Assembly (NCBI GenBank): GCA_035235625.1 | Contig: CP141148.1 | Coordinates: 34,349,057 to 34,413,056, forward strand | Direction of reading: 5' to 3' | Length of the DNA: 64,000 nucleotides | Source: Saururus chinensis | Taxonomy: Eukaryota; Streptophyta; Magnoliopsida; Piperales; Saururaceae | In this document: piece after piece, positions 63,952 to 64,000 of the stretch | Layout of the letters: the number at the start of each line of letters is the position of its first letter | Numbering within the stretch: the first letter of the stretch is position 1 | Notes under the pieces: generated by a model | Databases searched by the model: none | Seen by the model: the letters and a program-made list of their open reading frames with translations, nothing else | What the model was told of the DNA's origin: nothing | Made by a program: the position numbers and the translations under genes

Positions 63952-64000
63952 TATAGTATGTAGGTCTCTGCTTCTTTTGATGTTTGTATATAGAGAAGTT
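63952..64000 (+). other. Start of ESS2 3' flank
   Basis: Only 49 bp follow the TGA; no polyadenylation signal can be assigned. Confidence 0.6.

Overview
This window is plant nuclear DNA. Its genes are split by GT-AG introns and include plant-only families: a MIKC-type MADS-box gene and a chloroplast FtsH protease. Most of the remaining sequence is LTR-retrotransposon debris, MITEs and AT-rich filler. The Bsister MADS protein resembles monocot (rice MADS29-type) proteins, so a monocot is the best guess, but this rests on a few proteins only.

Layout. 1-5.2 kb: a degraded Ty1/copia element split by a 1.9-kb solo LTR. 5.7-6.4 kb: a ~175-bp tandem repeat. 7.6-16.2 kb: minus-strand relics of LRR receptor kinases of the At2g24130-like type, separated by ~5.5 kb of nested gypsy-type LTR remains that include a 3.37-kb solo LTR with an exact 5-bp target duplication. 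17.2-20.8 kb: a 3.6-kb foldback locus built of ~735-bp repeats that are themselves palindromic. 21-26 kb: MITEs, a TA microsatellite and LTR-like debris. 26.4-30.3 kb: an intact 13-exon OST48 gene (minus). 31.6-32.1 kb: two decayed organelle tRNA copies. 37.5-40.2 kb: an intact Bsister MADS-box gene (plus). 43.6-55.2 kb: an intact 19-exon FTSH12 gene (minus), convergent with the MADS gene. 56.1-62.4 kb: a ~2-kb giant palindrome whose left arm is split by a solo LTR that itself holds a second solo LTR. 62.4-64 kb: an intronless ESS2/DGCR14 gene (plus), whose promoter and 5' leader lie in the right arm of that palindrome.

The four intact genes have unrelated jobs: ER N-glycosylation (OST48), ovule and seed transcription (Bsister MADS), chloroplast envelope protein import and proteolysis (FTSH12), and nuclear splicing (ESS2). 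There is no operon-like logic. All exon chains were joined by eye using splice signals and frame continuity; the three spliced genes give uninterrupted proteins of 436, 230 and 1009 residues. No obviously new enzymatic system was seen. The most unusual structures are the two large palindromic loci (17.2-20.8 kb and 56.1-62.4 kb) and the adjacent pair of GC-AG introns in OST48.
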